A stretch of DNA of 64,000 bases from Ruania suaedae. Lineage in GTDB: Bacteria > Actinomycetota > Actinomycetes > Actinomycetales > Beutenbergiaceae. The stretch is taken from assembly GCF_021049265.1 (NCBI RefSeq), contig NZ_CP088018.1, positions 1,426,001-1,490,000 of the forward strand, given 5' to 3'. The notes under the pieces are model-generated. The model did not search any database. It saw only the letters and a program-made list of their open reading frames with translations, and had not been told where the DNA came from. The position numbers were made by a program, and so were the translations under genes. The stretch's first letter is position 1. Each line of letters begins with the position of its first letter. Shown here one piece after another: positions 44,510 to 58,370 of the stretch.

Positions 44510-45778
44510 ATGACGATCGAGGTGGGCGCCGCCGTCCGCATCGTCGACGTCCCGGTCGGGACGCCGATGTCCGGGTATGCCGGCCGGGCCGGCCCGAGCC
44601 AGGGGGTGCTGAACCCGACGTCGGTGCGGGCGCTGGTGCTGGGTTCCTTCGCCCTGGTCACCCTCGACGTGTGCGCCGTTCACCCGCGGACCACCGAGGC
44701 CATCGCCGCCGCGGTGCGGACCCGCACGACCCTGGTGGAGGCGTGCGTGGTGACGGCCACGCACACCCACGCCGGGCCGTGCGCCGCGTTCGGGCGGGTT
44801 GGCGGCCACGATCCCCAGGTGCACGAGGACCTGGTGCGTGCCGCGGCCGAGGCGACCGCGGCGGCTGCCCGATCGCGCCGGCCGTGCGAGGTGGCGATGG
44901 CCCGGGCCGGCGGGGCCGGCGTGGCACGCAACCGCCGCCACCCCGGGCGCGCGATCGACCCACCGGTGTGGCGACTGACGTTCCGCGCGGGTGGGGCGGT
45001 GGTGGCCGACCTGGTCAGCTACCCGTGCCACCCGGTGGTCCTGGACGCCTCGAACCGGTTGATCGCGGCCGACTACCCCGGCGCCCTGCGCGAGACGATG
45101 GAACAGGCCGCCCCGGGCAGCGTCTGCCTGTTCCTGACCGGCGCAGCCGGTGACGTCAACACCGGCGACCCGGCGGAGGCCTCCTACGAGGAGTCGGCCC
45201 CGGGTGAGCGCAGCACCGAGGAGGCCGACCGCATCGGCCGTCATCTGGCGTCGATGGTGCTGGCGGCCGAGCCGGCCCCGGTCCCGGTCGACGCCGTCCG
45301 CTACATCCGGCAGCGCGTGCCGGTCCCCTTCGCTCGCCCGGACGCCACCCAGCGGGAGGCTCAGGTGCGGTGCTGGCGCGCCGGCCGCGGCAACGCCGGT
45401 CCGGGTCTGCGCCGCGTGCTCGACGCCTGGATCGCCTGGGCCGAGGCCGGCGTCGTGGCGGATCCGCCGCCCTGGGACGCGCCCGTCACGGTGGTCGACC
45501 TCGGCGTGCCGGTGGTGCTCCTACCCGGCGAACCCTTCCTGCAGACCGCCGAGGAGATCGAGCAGGCCCTCGGCCGACCAGTGCTCGTGGTGGGATACGC
45601 CGACGACGTGCCCGGGTACCTGCCACCGGCGGGGGAGTACCCCCACGGCGGCTACGAGGTCCTCGACGCCCACCGGTACTACGGCATGCCGGCGCCGTTC
45701 GCTCCCGGATGCGCCGAGCGGATCGCCGACGCAGCGGTGACGGCCGTGACGGCGATGTCCGGTCAGCGCGGCGGGTAG
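44510..45778 (+). CDS. Neutral/alkaline ceramidase-like domain protein
   Basis: 422-residue protein with the N-terminal neutral-ceramidase pattern: [27 protein letters not shown] with the metal His residues, [22 protein letters not shown] and [15 protein letters not shown]. Classical members are secreted and about 650 residues; this one lacks a signal peptide and the C-terminal beta-sandwich, and ends after a [16 protein letters not shown] segment typical of the family. It is therefore likely a cytosolic hydrolase of another amide substrate. GGAGGG lies before the ATG. Its end overlaps def by 16 bp on the opposite strand. Confidence 0.82.
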   Translation: MTIEVGAAVRIVDVPVGTPMSGYAGRAGPSQGVLNPTSVRALVLGSFALVTLDVCAVHPRTTEAIAAAVRTRTTLVEACVVTATHTHAGPCAAFGRVGGHDPQVHEDLVRAAAEATAAAARSRRPCEVAMARAGGAGVARNRRHPGRAIDPPVWRLTFRAGGAVVADLVSYPCHPVVLDASNRLIAADYPGALRETMEQAAPGSVCLFLTGAAGDVNTGDPAEASYEESAPGERSTEEADRIGRHLASMVLAAEPAPVPVDAVRYIRQRVPVPFARPDATQREAQVRCWRAGRGNAGPGLRRVLDAWIAWAEAGVVADPPPWDAPVTVVDLGVPVVLLPGEPFLQTAEEIEQALGRPVLVVGYADDVPGYLPPAGEYPHGGYEVLDAHRYYGMPAPFAPGCAERIADAAVTAVTAMSGQRGG

Positions 45779-46407
45779 GGGACCGGCTCCTTCTCGTGCA
45801 GCAACGCCACCTCCGTGCGGCGCTCGATGACCTCCTCGCGCAGGTCCTCCATGTCCCGCAGCACCCGCTTGCGCGCGCGCTTGCTCAGCAGGTCCACGTA
45901 CAGGCGGCCGTTGGTGTGGTCGGTCTCGTGCTGGAAGCACCGCGCCAGGTAGCCCTCGGCCTCGAGCGTGACCGGGGCCCCGGCGATGTCGACCCCCCGG
46001 ACCCGTACGTGCAGGGGACGGAACAGGTCAGCCCCCGGGCCGGGCACGGACAGGCACCCTTCCTCCACCTCTTCGGTCTCGGTGCCGAGCACCTCGATCT
46101 CCGGGTTGGCGACGTGACCGACGTGCCGGGCGCCGTCGGACTCGGTGAGGTCGTAGACGAAGAGCCGCAGGTCCACGCCCACCTGGTTGGCGGCCAGGCC
46201 CACGCCCTCGGCGACCAGCATCGTGGCGAACATGTCGTCCACGAGGGTGCGCAGCTCCTCGCTGCCGAACGCGGTGACATCGGCGCAGCGCTCGTGCAGC
46301 ACGTCCTCGCCGATCTCGGTGACGCGCAGCGCTCGGCCGCGGACGGCCTCGGGTGGGACGGCAGGGTAGTCCTCGACCTCGCTGCCCTGGACGATCGTGG
46401 TGCTCAT
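45763..46407 (-). CDS. def: Peptide deformylase
   Basis: Removes the formyl group from nascent proteins. The 214-residue protein has all three motifs: [12 protein letters not shown] (motif 1), EEGCLSVPG (motif 2, Cys metal ligand) and [16 protein letters not shown] (motif 3, HExxH-like QHETDH). I start at ATG 46407 ([10 protein letters not shown]); longer starts reach the argC promoter. A C-terminal basic helical extension ([19 protein letters not shown]) is typical of actinobacterial type deformylases. It is divergent from argC. Confidence 0.93.
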   Translation of the reverse strand: MSTTIVQGSEVEDYPAVPPEAVRGRALRVTEIGEDVLHERCADVTAFGSEELRTLVDDMFATMLVAEGVGLAANQVGVDLRLFVYDLTESDGARHVGHVANPEIEVLGTETEEVEEGCLSVPGPGADLFRPLHVRVRGVDIAGAPVTLEAEGYLARCFQHETDHTNGRLYVDLLSKRARKRVLRDMEDLREEVIERRTEVALLHEKEPVPYPPR

Positions 46408-46460
46408 GGGCGTCCATTCTTCCGCATCGGCGCGCCTGGTTGTGCGCGCCCACCGTCGGT

Positions 46461-46478
46461 ATGTATAGTTATTCATAT
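46461..46478 (+). promoter_or_regulatory. ARG box overlapping the argC -10 and start codon
   Basis: ATGTATAGTTATTCATAT closely matches the ArgR operator half-site pattern TGNAT-N4-ATTCA. It covers TATAGT (46464-46469), a -10 box 7 nt before the argC ATG (46477), and runs onto the ATG itself. ArgR with arginine bound here would block RNA polymerase directly. The AT-rich composition stands out sharply from its surroundings. Confidence 0.75.
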
Positions 46479-47544
46479 GACTGTATCGGTCGCGATCGCC
46501 GGCGCCAGCGGATATGCCGGGGGCGAGGTGGCGCGCCTGCTGCTCGCCCACCCCGAGGTCCGGATCGGCGCCCTCACGGCGCACTCCAGCGCGGGGGAGC
46601 AGGTCGGCGCCCACCACCCGCACCTGCGCCGACTAGCCGGCCGCACCTTCGGGCCCACCACCGCCGAGGCGCTGGCCGGCCACGACGTCGTCGTGCTGGG
46701 CCTGCCCCACGGCGCCTCGGGGGCCATCGCCGCTGAGCTCGCGGGCAGCGGCACCCTCGTCCTCGACCTCGCCGCCGACCACCGGCTCACCGACGCCGCC
46801 GACTGGACGACGTTCTACGGAAGCGAGCACGCCGGCCACTGGCCCTACGGCATGCCCGAGCTTCTGCACGACGGCGAGACCGCCGCGGGCGCCCAGCGAG
46901 ACATCCTCACCGGTGCGGACCGGATCGCGGTCCCCGGCTGCAATGTCACGGCCGTGACGCTCGGCATCCAGCCCGGCGTGGCCGCGGGCGTGGTCGATGC
47001 CGGTGACGTGGTCGCCGTGCTCTCGGTCGGATACTCCGGCGCGGGCAAGGCGATGAAGGCGCACCTGACCGCGGCCGAGGGAATCGGCTCCGCCGCGCCG
47101 TACGCCGTCGCCGGGACGCATCGGCACGTGCCCGAGATCGAGCAGAACCTGCGGCGGTCCGCTCCCGCAGACGGCGGCCCGGTGCGCCTGTCCTTCACCC
47201 CCGTGCTGGTTCCGATGTCCCGCGGCATCCTCGCCACCACGACGGCGCCCCTCGCCCCGGGCGTGGACGCGGCCGGCGTGCGCGCCGCCTGGGAACAGGC
47301 CTACGCCGAGGAGCCGTTCGTCGAGCTCCTGCCCGAGGGCCAGTGGCCCACCACGGCAGCCACCATCGGCGCCAACAGCGCCCTGGTGCAGGTGGCGGTC
47401 GACCACCGCGCCGGCAGGGTGGTCACCGTCTGCGCCCTCGACAACCTCGTCAAGGGCACGGCCGGTGCGGCCGTGCAGTCCATGAACCTCGCCCTCGGCC
47501 TGCCCGAGGGCCTGGGCCTGAGCACGGAAGGAGTCGCCCCGTGA
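46477..47544 (+). CDS. argC: N-acetyl-gamma-glutamyl-phosphate reductase
   Basis: Third step of arginine synthesis, NADPH-dependent. The 355 residues start [20 protein letters not shown], the Rossmann loop, and have the active-site Cys in [11 protein letters not shown] (about 154), [17 protein letters not shown], the [14 protein letters not shown] segment with His, and [12 protein letters not shown]. It heads the arginine operon and is likely leaderless. argJ follows with a GTGA overlap. Confidence 0.97.
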   Translation: MTVSVAIAGASGYAGGEVARLLLAHPEVRIGALTAHSSAGEQVGAHHPHLRRLAGRTFGPTTAEALAGHDVVVLGLPHGASGAIAAELAGSGTLVLDLAADHRLTDAADWTTFYGSEHAGHWPYGMPELLHDGETAAGAQRDILTGADRIAVPGCNVTAVTLGIQPGVAAGVVDAGDVVAVLSVGYSGAGKAMKAHLTAAEGIGSAAPYAVAGTHRHVPEIEQNLRRSAPADGGPVRLSFTPVLVPMSRGILATTTAPLAPGVDAAGVRAAWEQAYAEEPFVELLPEGQWPTTAATIGANSALVQVAVDHRAGRVVTVCALDNLVKGTAGAAVQSMNLALGLPEGLGLSTEGVAP

Positions 47545-48719
47545 GCGCAGCAGTGGCGGGTATCACGAGCCCGGCCGGGTTCCGCGCCGCGGGCGTGGCC
47601 GCCGGCCTGAAGTCCTCCGGCGATCCGGACGTCGCTCTCGTGGTCAACGACGGGCCGGAGAAGGTCGGCGCGGCCGTCTTCACCACCAACCGGGTGGTCG
47701 GCGCGCCGGTGCTGTGGTCACGCCAGGTGGTCAGCGACGGGGTCGTGGAGGCAGTGCTGCTCAACTCCGGCGGCGCGAACGTGTGCACCGGGCCGGACGG
47801 CTTCGCCGACACCCACCGCAGCGCCGAGCGAGCCGCGGAGGCGCTCGGCGTCTCGGCCGCGGACGTGGTGGTCTGCTCCACCGGCCTCATCGGTGAGCGG
47901 TTGCCCATGGACCGGCTGCTGCCCGGCGTCTCCGCAGCGGCGGACGCGCTCACCGGCGAGGGCGGTCTCGCGGCCGCCCGCGCGATCATGACCACCGACT
48001 CGGTCCCCAAGACCACCCACGTGGTGCGCCAGGGCTGGAGCGTGGGCGGGATGGCCAAGGGCGCCGGCATGCTCGCCCCGGCGATGGCGACCATGCTCAG
48101 TGTGGTGACCACCGACGCCGTCGTGGCCCCGGAGGTGGCCCGCCGGGCGCTGGCCGCCGCCACCACGGTCACCTTCGACCGGGTGGACTCCGACGGGTGC
48201 ATGTCCACCTCGGACACGGTGGTGCTGCTCGCCTCCGGTGCCTCGGGGGTGAGACCGTCCGAGGACGAGCTCACCGAGGCCCTCACCGCCGCCGGCGCCG
48301 ACCTGGCCCGGCAGCTGGTCGCCGACGCCGAGGGCGCCTCGCACGACATCGCCGTCGAGGTCGTCGGCGCCACCACCCCCGACGCCGCACTCGCCGTCGC
48401 ACGTGCCGTCACCCGCTCGAACCTGGTCAAGGCCGCCGTCTTCGGCAACGACCCGAACTGGGGCCGCATCCTCGCCCAGGTGGGTACCGTGCCGGTCGAG
48501 GTGGCGCCGTTCGAGGCCGACCGGGTGGACGTGAGCATCAACGGCGTGATGATCTGCCGGTCCGGCGCGGCCCACGCCGACCGCACCGAGGTGGACCTGG
48601 CGGCCGCCCGCGAGGTGCGCATCCTCATCGATCTGCACGCGGGCGCCGCTGAGGCGACCGTCTGGACCAACGATCTGACCCACGACTACGTCCACGAGAA
48701 CAGCGCGTACTCCACATGA
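47541..48719 (+). CDS. argJ: Bifunctional glutamate N-acetyltransferase / amino-acid acetyltransferase
   Basis: Recycles the acetyl group from acetylornithine to glutamate, and may also make acetylglutamate from acetyl-CoA. The 392-residue precursor cleaves itself before the Thr at about 184 in [17 protein letters not shown], giving alpha and beta chains. [26 protein letters not shown] and the C-terminal [12 protein letters not shown] and [10 protein letters not shown] are typical. The GTG start overlaps argC and has GGAAGGAG upstream. Confidence 0.97.
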   Translation: MSAAVAGITSPAGFRAAGVAAGLKSSGDPDVALVVNDGPEKVGAAVFTTNRVVGAPVLWSRQVVSDGVVEAVLLNSGGANVCTGPDGFADTHRSAERAAEALGVSAADVVVCSTGLIGERLPMDRLLPGVSAAADALTGEGGLAAARAIMTTDSVPKTTHVVRQGWSVGGMAKGAGMLAPAMATMLSVVTTDAVVAPEVARRALAAATTVTFDRVDSDGCMSTSDTVVLLASGASGVRPSEDELTEALTAAGADLARQLVADAEGASHDIAVEVVGATTPDAALAVARAVTRSNLVKAAVFGNDPNWGRILAQVGTVPVEVAPFEADRVDVSINGVMICRSGAAHADRTEVDLAAAREVRILIDLHAGAAEATVWTNDLTHDYVHENSAYST

Positions 48720-49654
48720 GCGATCCCACGCCCTCCACCGAGGACTCCTTCGTCTTCAACACCGAGACCGACCTGCAGCCCGGCCAGAAGGCCGAGGTAC
48801 TCATCCAGGCACTTCCGTGGCTGGAGCGCTTCTCCGGCGCCGTTGTGGTGATCAAGTTCGGCGGCAACGCCATGGTCGACGCGAACCTCGAGCGTGCCTT
48901 CGCCGAGGACGTCCGCTTCTTCCGCTACGCCGGCCTCAGGCCGGTCGTCGTGCACGGAGGCGGCCCGCAGATCTCGGCGATGCTGCAGCGCCTGGGAATT
49001 GCCTCGGAGTTCCGTGGCGGGCTGCGCGTGACCACCCCCGAGACCATGGACGTGGTCCGGATGGTGCTCACCGGCAAGGTGCAACGGGACCTGGTGAGCA
49101 GGCTGAACGAGCGTCAGCCCCTCGCCGTCGGGATCTCCGGGGAGGACGGCGGCCTGTTCACCGGCCGCAGACGCCAGGCCACGGTCGAGGGCGAGCTCGT
49201 CGACGTCGGGCTCGTCGGTGACGTGATCGAGGTCAACGCCGGCGCCGTGGTCGATCTGCTCGACGCCGGCCGCATCCCGGTGATCTCCACCATCGCCCCC
49301 GACGTCGACCATCCCGGTGAGGTGCTCAACGTCAACGCCGACACCGCGGCGGCGGCCCTGGCCACCGCTCTGGGTGCGACGAAGCTCGTCGTGCTGACCG
49401 ACGTGGAGGGCCTCTACGGCGACTGGCCGGACACGACCTCGTTGATCCGCCAGATCGGTGCCGATCAGCTCGAGGCGATGATGCCCGGCCTCGCCTCGGG
49501 CATGGTGCCGAAGATGGAGGCGTGCCTACGCGCGGTGCGCGGCGGCGTCCCGCAGGCCCACGTGATCGACGGGCGCCAGCCCCACTCGCTGCTGCTGGAG
49601 ATCTTCACCAGCGAGGGTGTGGGCACGATGGTGCTCCCGGAGGAGACCCCATGA
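48716..49654 (+). CDS. argB: Acetylglutamate kinase
   Basis: Amino-acid kinase of 312 residues, phosphorylating N-acetylglutamate. It shows [12 protein letters not shown] near 45, [19 protein letters not shown], the acetylglutamate site and [23 protein letters not shown], and [20 protein letters not shown]. The 30-residue N-terminal extension before the core resembles that of arginine-inhibited hexameric kinases, so feedback control by arginine is likely. The ATG overlaps the argJ stop. Confidence 0.96.
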   Translation: MSDPTPSTEDSFVFNTETDLQPGQKAEVLIQALPWLERFSGAVVVIKFGGNAMVDANLERAFAEDVRFFRYAGLRPVVVHGGGPQISAMLQRLGIASEFRGGLRVTTPETMDVVRMVLTGKVQRDLVSRLNERQPLAVGISGEDGGLFTGRRRQATVEGELVDVGLVGDVIEVNAGAVVDLLDAGRIPVISTIAPDVDHPGEVLNVNADTAAAALATALGATKLVVLTDVEGLYGDWPDTTSLIRQIGADQLEAMMPGLASGMVPKMEACLRAVRGGVPQAHVIDGRQPHSLLLEIFTSEGVGTMVLPEETP

Positions 49655-50916
49655 ATGAGCTGACCGACATCGTCCGGCCCACCGGCGCGCTCAGCCAGGC
49701 CGACTGGACCGGCCGCTACACCGGCGCGTTGATGAACACCTTCGGCGCCCCGCAGCGGGTGTTGGTGCGCGGGGAGGGGTGCTACGTCTGGGACGCCGAC
49801 GGTGAGCGCTACCTCGACCTGCTGGCCGGGATCGCCGTCAACAGCCTCGGGCACGCCCACCCGACGCTGACCGGGGCCATCTCCGCTCAGCTCGGCACGC
49901 TCGGCCACATCTCGAACTTCTTCGCCTCCCCGGTGCAGATCACCCTGGCCGAACGGCTCGCCACCCTCACGGCCGCAGGCCGGCGCCCGACGGCGGCCCG
50001 CACCTTCCTCACCAACTCCGGCACGGAGGCGATCGAGGGAGCCTTCAAGCTGGCCCGCCGCCATGGCGGCAGTGCTCGCCCGCGGATCCTGGCGCTGGAG
50101 GGCGCCTTCCACGGGCGCACCATGGGAGCGCTGGCGCTGACCGCCAAGCAGGCCTACCGCGAGCCCTTCGAACCGCTGCCCGGCGGGGTCGAGCACCTGC
50201 CGTTCGGTGACGTCGCCGCGCTCGAGCAGGCCTTCGCCACCGACGGCGACCGGGTGGCCGCCCTCGTGGTGGAGCCGCTGCAGGGGGAGGCAGGCGTGCG
50301 CCCGCTGCCCGCGGGCTACCTCGCCGAGGCACGGCGCCTGACCGCCGAGCACGGCGCGCTGCTGATCCTGGACGAGGTGCAGACCGGGGTGGGCCGCACG
50401 GGCGAGTGGATGGCCTTCCACCACGACCACATCGGTGGCGGCATCACCCCCGACGTGGTCACGCTCGCCAAGGGCCTCGGGGGCGGCTTCCCGATCGGGG
50501 CGCTGGTGGCGCTCACCGAGGAGGCGGCCACGCTGCTCGGCCCCGGCCAGCACGGCACCACCTTCGGCGGCAACCCGGTGGCGTCGGCGGCCGCACTGGC
50601 CACCCTGCACGTGATCGAGCGCGACGAGCTGCTCGCCCGCGTGCGCCGCACCGGTGCTGCCGTGCGCGAGCAGATCGCCGCTGCCGGCCACCCGCTCGTG
50701 GCCGGCGTCCGTGGCGAGGGTCTGCTGCTGGCGATCGCCCTCACCCAGGAGATCGCCCCGGACGTGGCTCGGGCCGCGCTGGCGGCCGGCTTCGTCGTCA
50801 ACCCCGTCGCGCCGGATGCGATCCGGCTGGCACCACCGCTCATCCTGACCACCGAGCAGGCGCGCACCTTCACCGACGCCCTGCCCCAGATCCTGCAGAA
50901 GGCGACTGCGTCATGA
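49651..50916 (+). CDS. argD: Acetylornithine aminotransferase
   Basis: PLP enzyme of 421 residues converting acetylglutamate semialdehyde to acetylornithine. It shows [74 protein letters not shown] and [15 protein letters not shown] with the PLP Lys at 274. The ATG overlaps the argB stop and follows GGAGGAG. The C-terminal end reads [19 protein letters not shown]. Confidence 0.96.
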   Translation: MNELTDIVRPTGALSQADWTGRYTGALMNTFGAPQRVLVRGEGCYVWDADGERYLDLLAGIAVNSLGHAHPTLTGAISAQLGTLGHISNFFASPVQITLAERLATLTAAGRRPTAARTFLTNSGTEAIEGAFKLARRHGGSARPRILALEGAFHGRTMGALALTAKQAYREPFEPLPGGVEHLPFGDVAALEQAFATDGDRVAALVVEPLQGEAGVRPLPAGYLAEARRLTAEHGALLILDEVQTGVGRTGEWMAFHHDHIGGGITPDVVTLAKGLGGGFPIGALVALTEEAATLLGPGQHGTTFGGNPVASAAALATLHVIERDELLARVRRTGAAVREQIAAAGHPLVAGVRGEGLLLAIALTQEIAPDVARAALAAGFVVNPVAPDAIRLAPPLILTTEQARTFTDALPQILQKATAS

Positions 50917-51893
50917 CCACCACGACCGACCGCACACCCGGTGACCAGCCGGGATTGCGTCACTTCCTCGCCGATGACGACCTCACCTGGTCCGAGCAGC
51001 GGGAGGTGCTCGAGCTCGCCGCCGCCCTCAAGGCCGACCCCTACGGCCGGCAACCACTGGCCGGCCCCGCCTCGGTGGCCGTCATCTTCGACAAGCCCAC
51101 GCTGCGGACGCAGGCCTCCTTCACGGCGGGCATCGCCGCCCTCGGCGGCTACCCGATGCTGGTGGACGGCCGCCTTGCCCAGATCGGTATCCGCGAATCC
51201 GTCGCCGACACCGCACGCGTGCTCGGCCGGATGACGGCCGCGATCGTGTGGCGCACCTACGCCCAGTCCGCGCTCGAGGAGATGGCCGCGTACTCGGGGG
51301 TCCCGGTGGTCAACGCCCTCACCGACGCCTACCACCCGTGCCAGATCCTGGCCGACCTGCTCACCGTCGCCGAGCACACCGGCGGCTTCAGCCCGCAGGG
51401 CCCGGCGCTGGCCGGCCGCACGTTCGCCTACGTCGGCGACGGCGCCAACAACATGGCCCACTCCTACCTGCTCGGCGGCGCGCTGGCCGGGATGCACGTA
51501 CGCATCGGCGCCCCGGACGGGTACCAGCCCGATCCGGCCGTGGTGAAGCGGGCGGCCGCCCTGGCCGCGGGGACCGGCGGGTCGGTGACCATCGTGGAGG
51601 AGGCGACGGCCGCCGTCACCGGTGCAGAGGTGGTGGCGACCGACACCTGGGTCTCGATGGGCCAGGAGGAGGAGAAGGACGAGCGTGAGGCGCCGTTCCG
51701 GCCCTACCAGGTCGATGATGCTCTCCTGGCCGGCGCCGAGCCCGGCGCCGTGGTCCTGCACTGCCTGCCCGCCTACCGCGGCAAGGAGATCACCGAGGAC
51801 GTGCTCGAAGGACCTGCCTCGAGGGTGTGGGACGAGGCCGAGAACCGCCTGCACGTGCAGAAGGCGATCCTGACCTGGTTGCTGGACAGGTGA
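50913..51893 (+). CDS. argF: Ornithine carbamoyltransferase
   Basis: 326-residue enzyme making citrulline from ornithine and carbamoyl phosphate. It has the [12 protein letters not shown] motif (HPxQ), the [15 protein letters not shown] segment, [12 protein letters not shown] for ornithine and [12 protein letters not shown] with the catalytic Cys. The carbamoyl-phosphate loop, usually STRTR, reads TLRTQ within [12 protein letters not shown]; the central Arg-Thr pair is kept. The ATG overlaps the argD stop. The gene order and other motifs make the identity secure. Confidence 0.93.
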   Translation: MTTTTDRTPGDQPGLRHFLADDDLTWSEQREVLELAAALKADPYGRQPLAGPASVAVIFDKPTLRTQASFTAGIAALGGYPMLVDGRLAQIGIRESVADTARVLGRMTAAIVWRTYAQSALEEMAAYSGVPVVNALTDAYHPCQILADLLTVAEHTGGFSPQGPALAGRTFAYVGDGANNMAHSYLLGGALAGMHVRIGAPDGYQPDPAVVKRAAALAAGTGGSVTIVEEATAAVTGAEVVATDTWVSMGQEEEKDEREAPFRPYQVDDALLAGAEPGAVVLHCLPAYRGKEITEDVLEGPASRVWDEAENRLHVQKAILTWLLDR

Positions 51894-51903
51894 GCGCAGG
51901 CCG

Positions 51904-55279
<3,376 letters not shown>

Positions 55280-55301
55280 GACCCGGGCAGGGCTGAGGAC
55301 C

Positions 55302-55919
55302 GTGGGCGCCAGGACGATCCCCGCACCGCCGGCACGGACCGTGCAGACCGTGATCGACACGGCTCGCGCGGCGGGCCCGCGGTGCGGCGCGGCGACGGTG
55401 ATCGCCGTCGACGGCCCTGCCGGCTCGGGCAAGACGACCCTCGCGGCCGCGATCGCGGACGCGTTGACGAGCGCGGGGGAGCAGGTCACCACGGTCCACA
55501 TGGACGACCTGTACCTCGGGTGGTCCGGGCTGCGGGACTCGGCGGACCGGCTGCGCCGGGAGATCCTGGCACGGTTGTGGCTGGGCCGGGTGGGACGCTA
55601 TCGCCGCTACGACTGGGAACGCGAGGAGCTCGCCGAGGAGCATGAGGTCCCCGTGGACGGTCATCTCGTCGTCGAGGGCGTGGGCTGCGTGCGCGCCACC
55701 ACCCGGGCGTATCTCAGCGTGATCGTGTGGGTCGAGGCCGCCGACGACGTGCGCCTGGCCCGCGGCCTCGTGCGTGACGGCGCGGCGGCGGAGCCGTTCT
55801 GGCGTCGATGGATGGCCGACGAGGCGGAGCTGTTCGCCGAGTCCGGGGCGCGGGATCTGGCCGACCTGCACGTCGACGCGTTCGGCGGGCTCCGCTCGCT
55901 CCGGGGGCCCCGCACATGA
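55302..55919 (+). CDS. Uridine kinase-like P-loop protein
   Basis: 205 residues with Walker A GPAGSGKTTLAAAI (about 38-45), VTTVHMDDLYLGWSGL (Asp after strand 2), RRYDWEREELAEEHEV and a VVEGVGCVR strand, features of the uridine-kinase fold. C-terminal RRWMADEAELFAESGARDLA resembles the lid region. The substrate is unknown. The GTG at 55302 has GAGGA upstream; the stop overlaps the glycosylase gene by 4 bp. A second kinase of this fold lies at 27.2 kb but is not closely similar in motif detail. Confidence 0.8.
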   Translation: MGARTIPAPPARTVQTVIDTARAAGPRCGAATVIAVDGPAGSGKTTLAAAIADALTSAGEQVTTVHMDDLYLGWSGLRDSADRLRREILARLWLGRVGRYRRYDWEREELAEEHEVPVDGHLVVEGVGCVRATTRAYLSVIVWVEAADDVRLARGLVRDGAAAEPFWRRWMADEAELFAESGARDLADLHVDAFGGLRSLRGPRT

Positions 55920-56548
55920 GCGCCCTCGATCTGACCGCCCCGTCCACCGACGTGGCACCCGCGCTGCTCGGTGGGCTGATCCGCAGCAACGGGGTGACCG
56001 TGCGCCTGGTGGAGGTCGAGGCCTATCGCGGCGCCGAGGATCCTGGCTCCCACGCCTTCCGCGGCCCGAACGCCCGCAACGCCACGATGTTCGGCCCACC
56101 CGGGCATCTGTACGTCTACCGGCACCTCGGCCTGCACCACTGCGTCAACCTCGTGTGCTCCCCGGCCGGGGCCGCCACCGCCGTGCTGTTGCGCGCGGGG
56201 GAGGTGACCGACGGGCACGAGCTGGCCTGGCAGCGCCGCCGTGCAGCCGGCGTCTGCCGGACGCCCCGCGACCTGGCCCGTGGTCCCGCGCGGCTCGCGG
56301 TGGCGCTGGGACTGACGCTGGCCGACGACGGCGCCCCGGTCGCCGTCGGGGCGGAGAGGGAGGCGGTACAGACCCCGACGAGCGCAGGATGCGACATCGT
56401 GCCCGCGCCCGCCCCGCCCCCGGCGATCCGTACCGGACCCCGCGTGGGCGTCTCGGGAACGGGCGGAACCGGTGCCTACCCGTGGCGGTACTGGATCGAT
56501 GGCGACCAGCACGTCTCTGCGTTCCGGGCCGGGCCGGGCGCGGCGTGA
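55916..56548 (+). CDS. mpg: DNA-3-methyladenine glycosylase (AAG/MPG family)
   Basis: 210-residue base-excision enzyme removing alkylated purines. It has LVEVEAYRGAEDPGSHAFRG with the catalytic Glu, NATMFGPPGHLYVYRHLGLH (nucleotide-flipping Tyr), CVNLVCSPAGAATAVLLRAG and ARGPARLAVALGL. GPRVGVSGTGGTGAYPWRYW ends the domain. The ATG overlaps the kinase stop. It is located directly before tyrS, a frequent arrangement in Actinobacteria. Confidence 0.93.
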   Translation: MSALDLTAPSTDVAPALLGGLIRSNGVTVRLVEVEAYRGAEDPGSHAFRGPNARNATMFGPPGHLYVYRHLGLHHCVNLVCSPAGAATAVLLRAGEVTDGHELAWQRRRAAGVCRTPRDLARGPARLAVALGLTLADDGAPVAVGAEREAVQTPTSAGCDIVPAPAPPPAIRTGPRVGVSGTGGTGAYPWRYWIDGDQHVSAFRAGPGAA

Positions 56549-56633
56549 GGACGCGGCCGCGGGCTCTAGGCTGGAGCAGCGGGTATCGAACCCGGACCCG
56601 TCCGGCGGACGGGCGGAGACAAGGAAGGCACCT

Positions 56634-57905
56634 GTGAACGACATCCTCGACGAGCTGCGCTGGCGCGGTCTGATCGCTCAGTCCACCGACCTCTCGGCCC
56701 TGTCCGAGGCGCTCGCGGAGGGTCCGGTCACCTACTACGCCGGGTTCGACCCGACCGGACCGAGCCTGCACCACGGGCATCTGGTCCAGCTCATGCTGCT
56801 GCGTCACCTGCAGAACGCCGGGCACCGCGCCATCGCGCTGGTGGGCGGTGCCACCGGCATGATCGGCGATCCCCGGATGTCGGGGGAGCGCTCGCTGAAC
56901 ACCAAGGAGGTCGTGGCGGAGTGGACGGACCGTCTGCACGCCCAGATCTCCCGGTTCCTCGACTTCGGCGGGGACAACCCGGCACAGATGGTCAACAACC
57001 TCGACTGGACGGCACCGCTGTCGGCGATCGACTTCCTGCGCGAGATCGGCAAGCACTACCGGCTGGGCACCATGCTCGCCAAGGACACCGTGGCGCGGCG
57101 CCTGGCCAGCGACGAGGGAATCAGCTTCACCGAGTTCAGCTACCAGATCCTGCAGGGGATGGACTTCCTGGAGCTGTACCGCCGGTACGGCTGCACGCTG
57201 CAGACGGGGGGCAACGACCAGTGGGGCAACCTGCTCTCGGGTGTCGACCTCGTCCACAAGGCCGAGGGCGCCTCCGTGCACGCGCTCACCACCCCGCTGA
57301 TCACGAAGGCGGACGGGACCAAGTTCGGCAAGACCGAAGGCGGGGCGGTGTGGCTCGCCCCCGACATGATGAGTCCCTACGCCTTCTTCCAGTTCTGGCT
57401 CAACACCGCCGACGACGATGTGGTGGCCTACCTCAAGGTGTTCACCTTCCTCGAGCGCGATCGGATCACCGAGCTCGCTGCCGAGGTGGAGTCCGCGCCC
57501 AAGGCCCGCGCGGCGCAGCGCGCACTCGCCCGTGAGGTCACCTCGATCGTGCACGGGCCCGAGGCGACCGAGCGGGTGGAGGCGGCATCGGCGGCGCTCT
57601 TCGGTGGCGGGGACGCGGCAGCGCTGCGCGCCCTGGACGGGCCGACCCTGGCCGATGCGGTGGCGCAGGTACCGCGCGGGACGATCATCGTGGGGGAGAC
57701 GACCATCGTCGACGCCTTGGTCGCCGCCGGCCTCGAGAAGGGCCGCAACGCGGCACGGCGCGTGGTCGGCGACGGCGGTGCCTACCTGAACAACGAGAAG
57801 GTCACCGACCCGGAACGGGTCATCACCGCGGAGGATCTCCTACCCGGAGCCGTAGCACTCGTGCGCCGGGGCCGGCGCTCGCTCGCCGTCGTCACCGCTG
57901 CCTGA
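56634..57905 (+). CDS. tyrS: Tyrosine--tRNA ligase
   Basis: Class I synthetase of 423 residues. The HIGH motif appears as PSLHHGHLVQ (about 44-53), the tyrosine-binding YQILQGMDFLELYRRYGCTL and QTGGNDQWGN are present, and the KMSKS loop is KFGKTEGGAV near 229. The C-terminal S4 domain (KGRNAARRVVGDGGAYLNNE) binds tRNA. The GTG at 56634 has AAGGAAGG upstream. TAGGCT at 56567-56572 may be the -10 box; the leader of about 55 nt is too short for a T-box. Confidence 0.97.
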   Translation: MNDILDELRWRGLIAQSTDLSALSEALAEGPVTYYAGFDPTGPSLHHGHLVQLMLLRHLQNAGHRAIALVGGATGMIGDPRMSGERSLNTKEVVAEWTDRLHAQISRFLDFGGDNPAQMVNNLDWTAPLSAIDFLREIGKHYRLGTMLAKDTVARRLASDEGISFTEFSYQILQGMDFLELYRRYGCTLQTGGNDQWGNLLSGVDLVHKAEGASVHALTTPLITKADGTKFGKTEGGAVWLAPDMMSPYAFFQFWLNTADDDVVAYLKVFTFLERDRITELAAEVESAPKARAAQRALAREVTSIVHGPEATERVEAASAALFGGGDAAALRALDGPTLADAVAQVPRGTIIVGETTIVDALVAAGLEKGRNAARRVVGDGGAYLNNEKVTDPERVITAEDLLPGAVALVRRGRRSLAVVTAA

Positions 57906-58069
57906 GCGGGAGCGGGCCCCTGCGCCACTGCACCGCGGTGAGGCGCGTCACGTTCGGCGCCGGACGCCGGTGCCGGGCTGCGTGCATGGCGCGATGCGAT
58001 CCGTATCGCCGCAGGTCAGAGACCATCCCAGGCTCTTCGCGGGGGCAGGGCCGGCCTCGACTTCCCGAT

Positions 58070-58098
58070 TTGACCGGGGGTTCACCGGGCCGTAATGT
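58070..58098 (+). promoter_or_regulatory. rRNA promoter P1
   Basis: TTGACC (58070-58075), exactly 17 bp, then TAATGT (58093-58098). A strong match to the primary sigma-factor consensus, about 400 bp before the mature 16S end. Confidence 0.7.
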
Positions 58099-58258
58099 TT
58101 CATCCCGTCGCCCCGTGCAGGAGCAACGGACACCGATCAGGTGGCCGGTCCACACGGAGCAGATCAGCCCGGCAAGTCCGGGTCTGATCGCCCAGACCAA
58201 CTCGCTGGCGCGAGTCAGGTGCGGTGGGGTAGGATCTGGATCCGGCCCGATCGGCACG

Positions 58259-58287
58259 TTGACGAGATGTCCAGCGAGCAGTAGGGT
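58259..58287 (+). promoter_or_regulatory. rRNA promoter P2
   Basis: TTGACG (58259-58264), exactly 17 bp, then TAGGGT (58282-58287). About 210 bp before the mature 16S end. Confidence 0.75.
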
Positions 58288-58340
58288 AGAGCGGTTGCCC
58301 CGAACAGGATCCTCGCGGAGGATCGTGGCGGTGCGCGTTC

Positions 58341-58370
58341 GTTGTTTGAGAACTCAACAGTGTGTTTGAT
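58341..58370 (+). promoter_or_regulatory. rrn antitermination boxA-type element (16S leader)
   Basis: GTTGTTTGAGAACTCAACAG followed by TGTGTTTGAT is the conserved actinobacterial rrn leader element. A near copy (TTGAGAACTGCACAGTG) precedes the 23S gene at 60317-60333. Confidence 0.65.

Noticed and set aside
57938-58369. Open frame upstream of 16S
   Set aside because: It spans both rRNA promoters and the antitermination element, has no ribosome site and a composition unlike real genes here.
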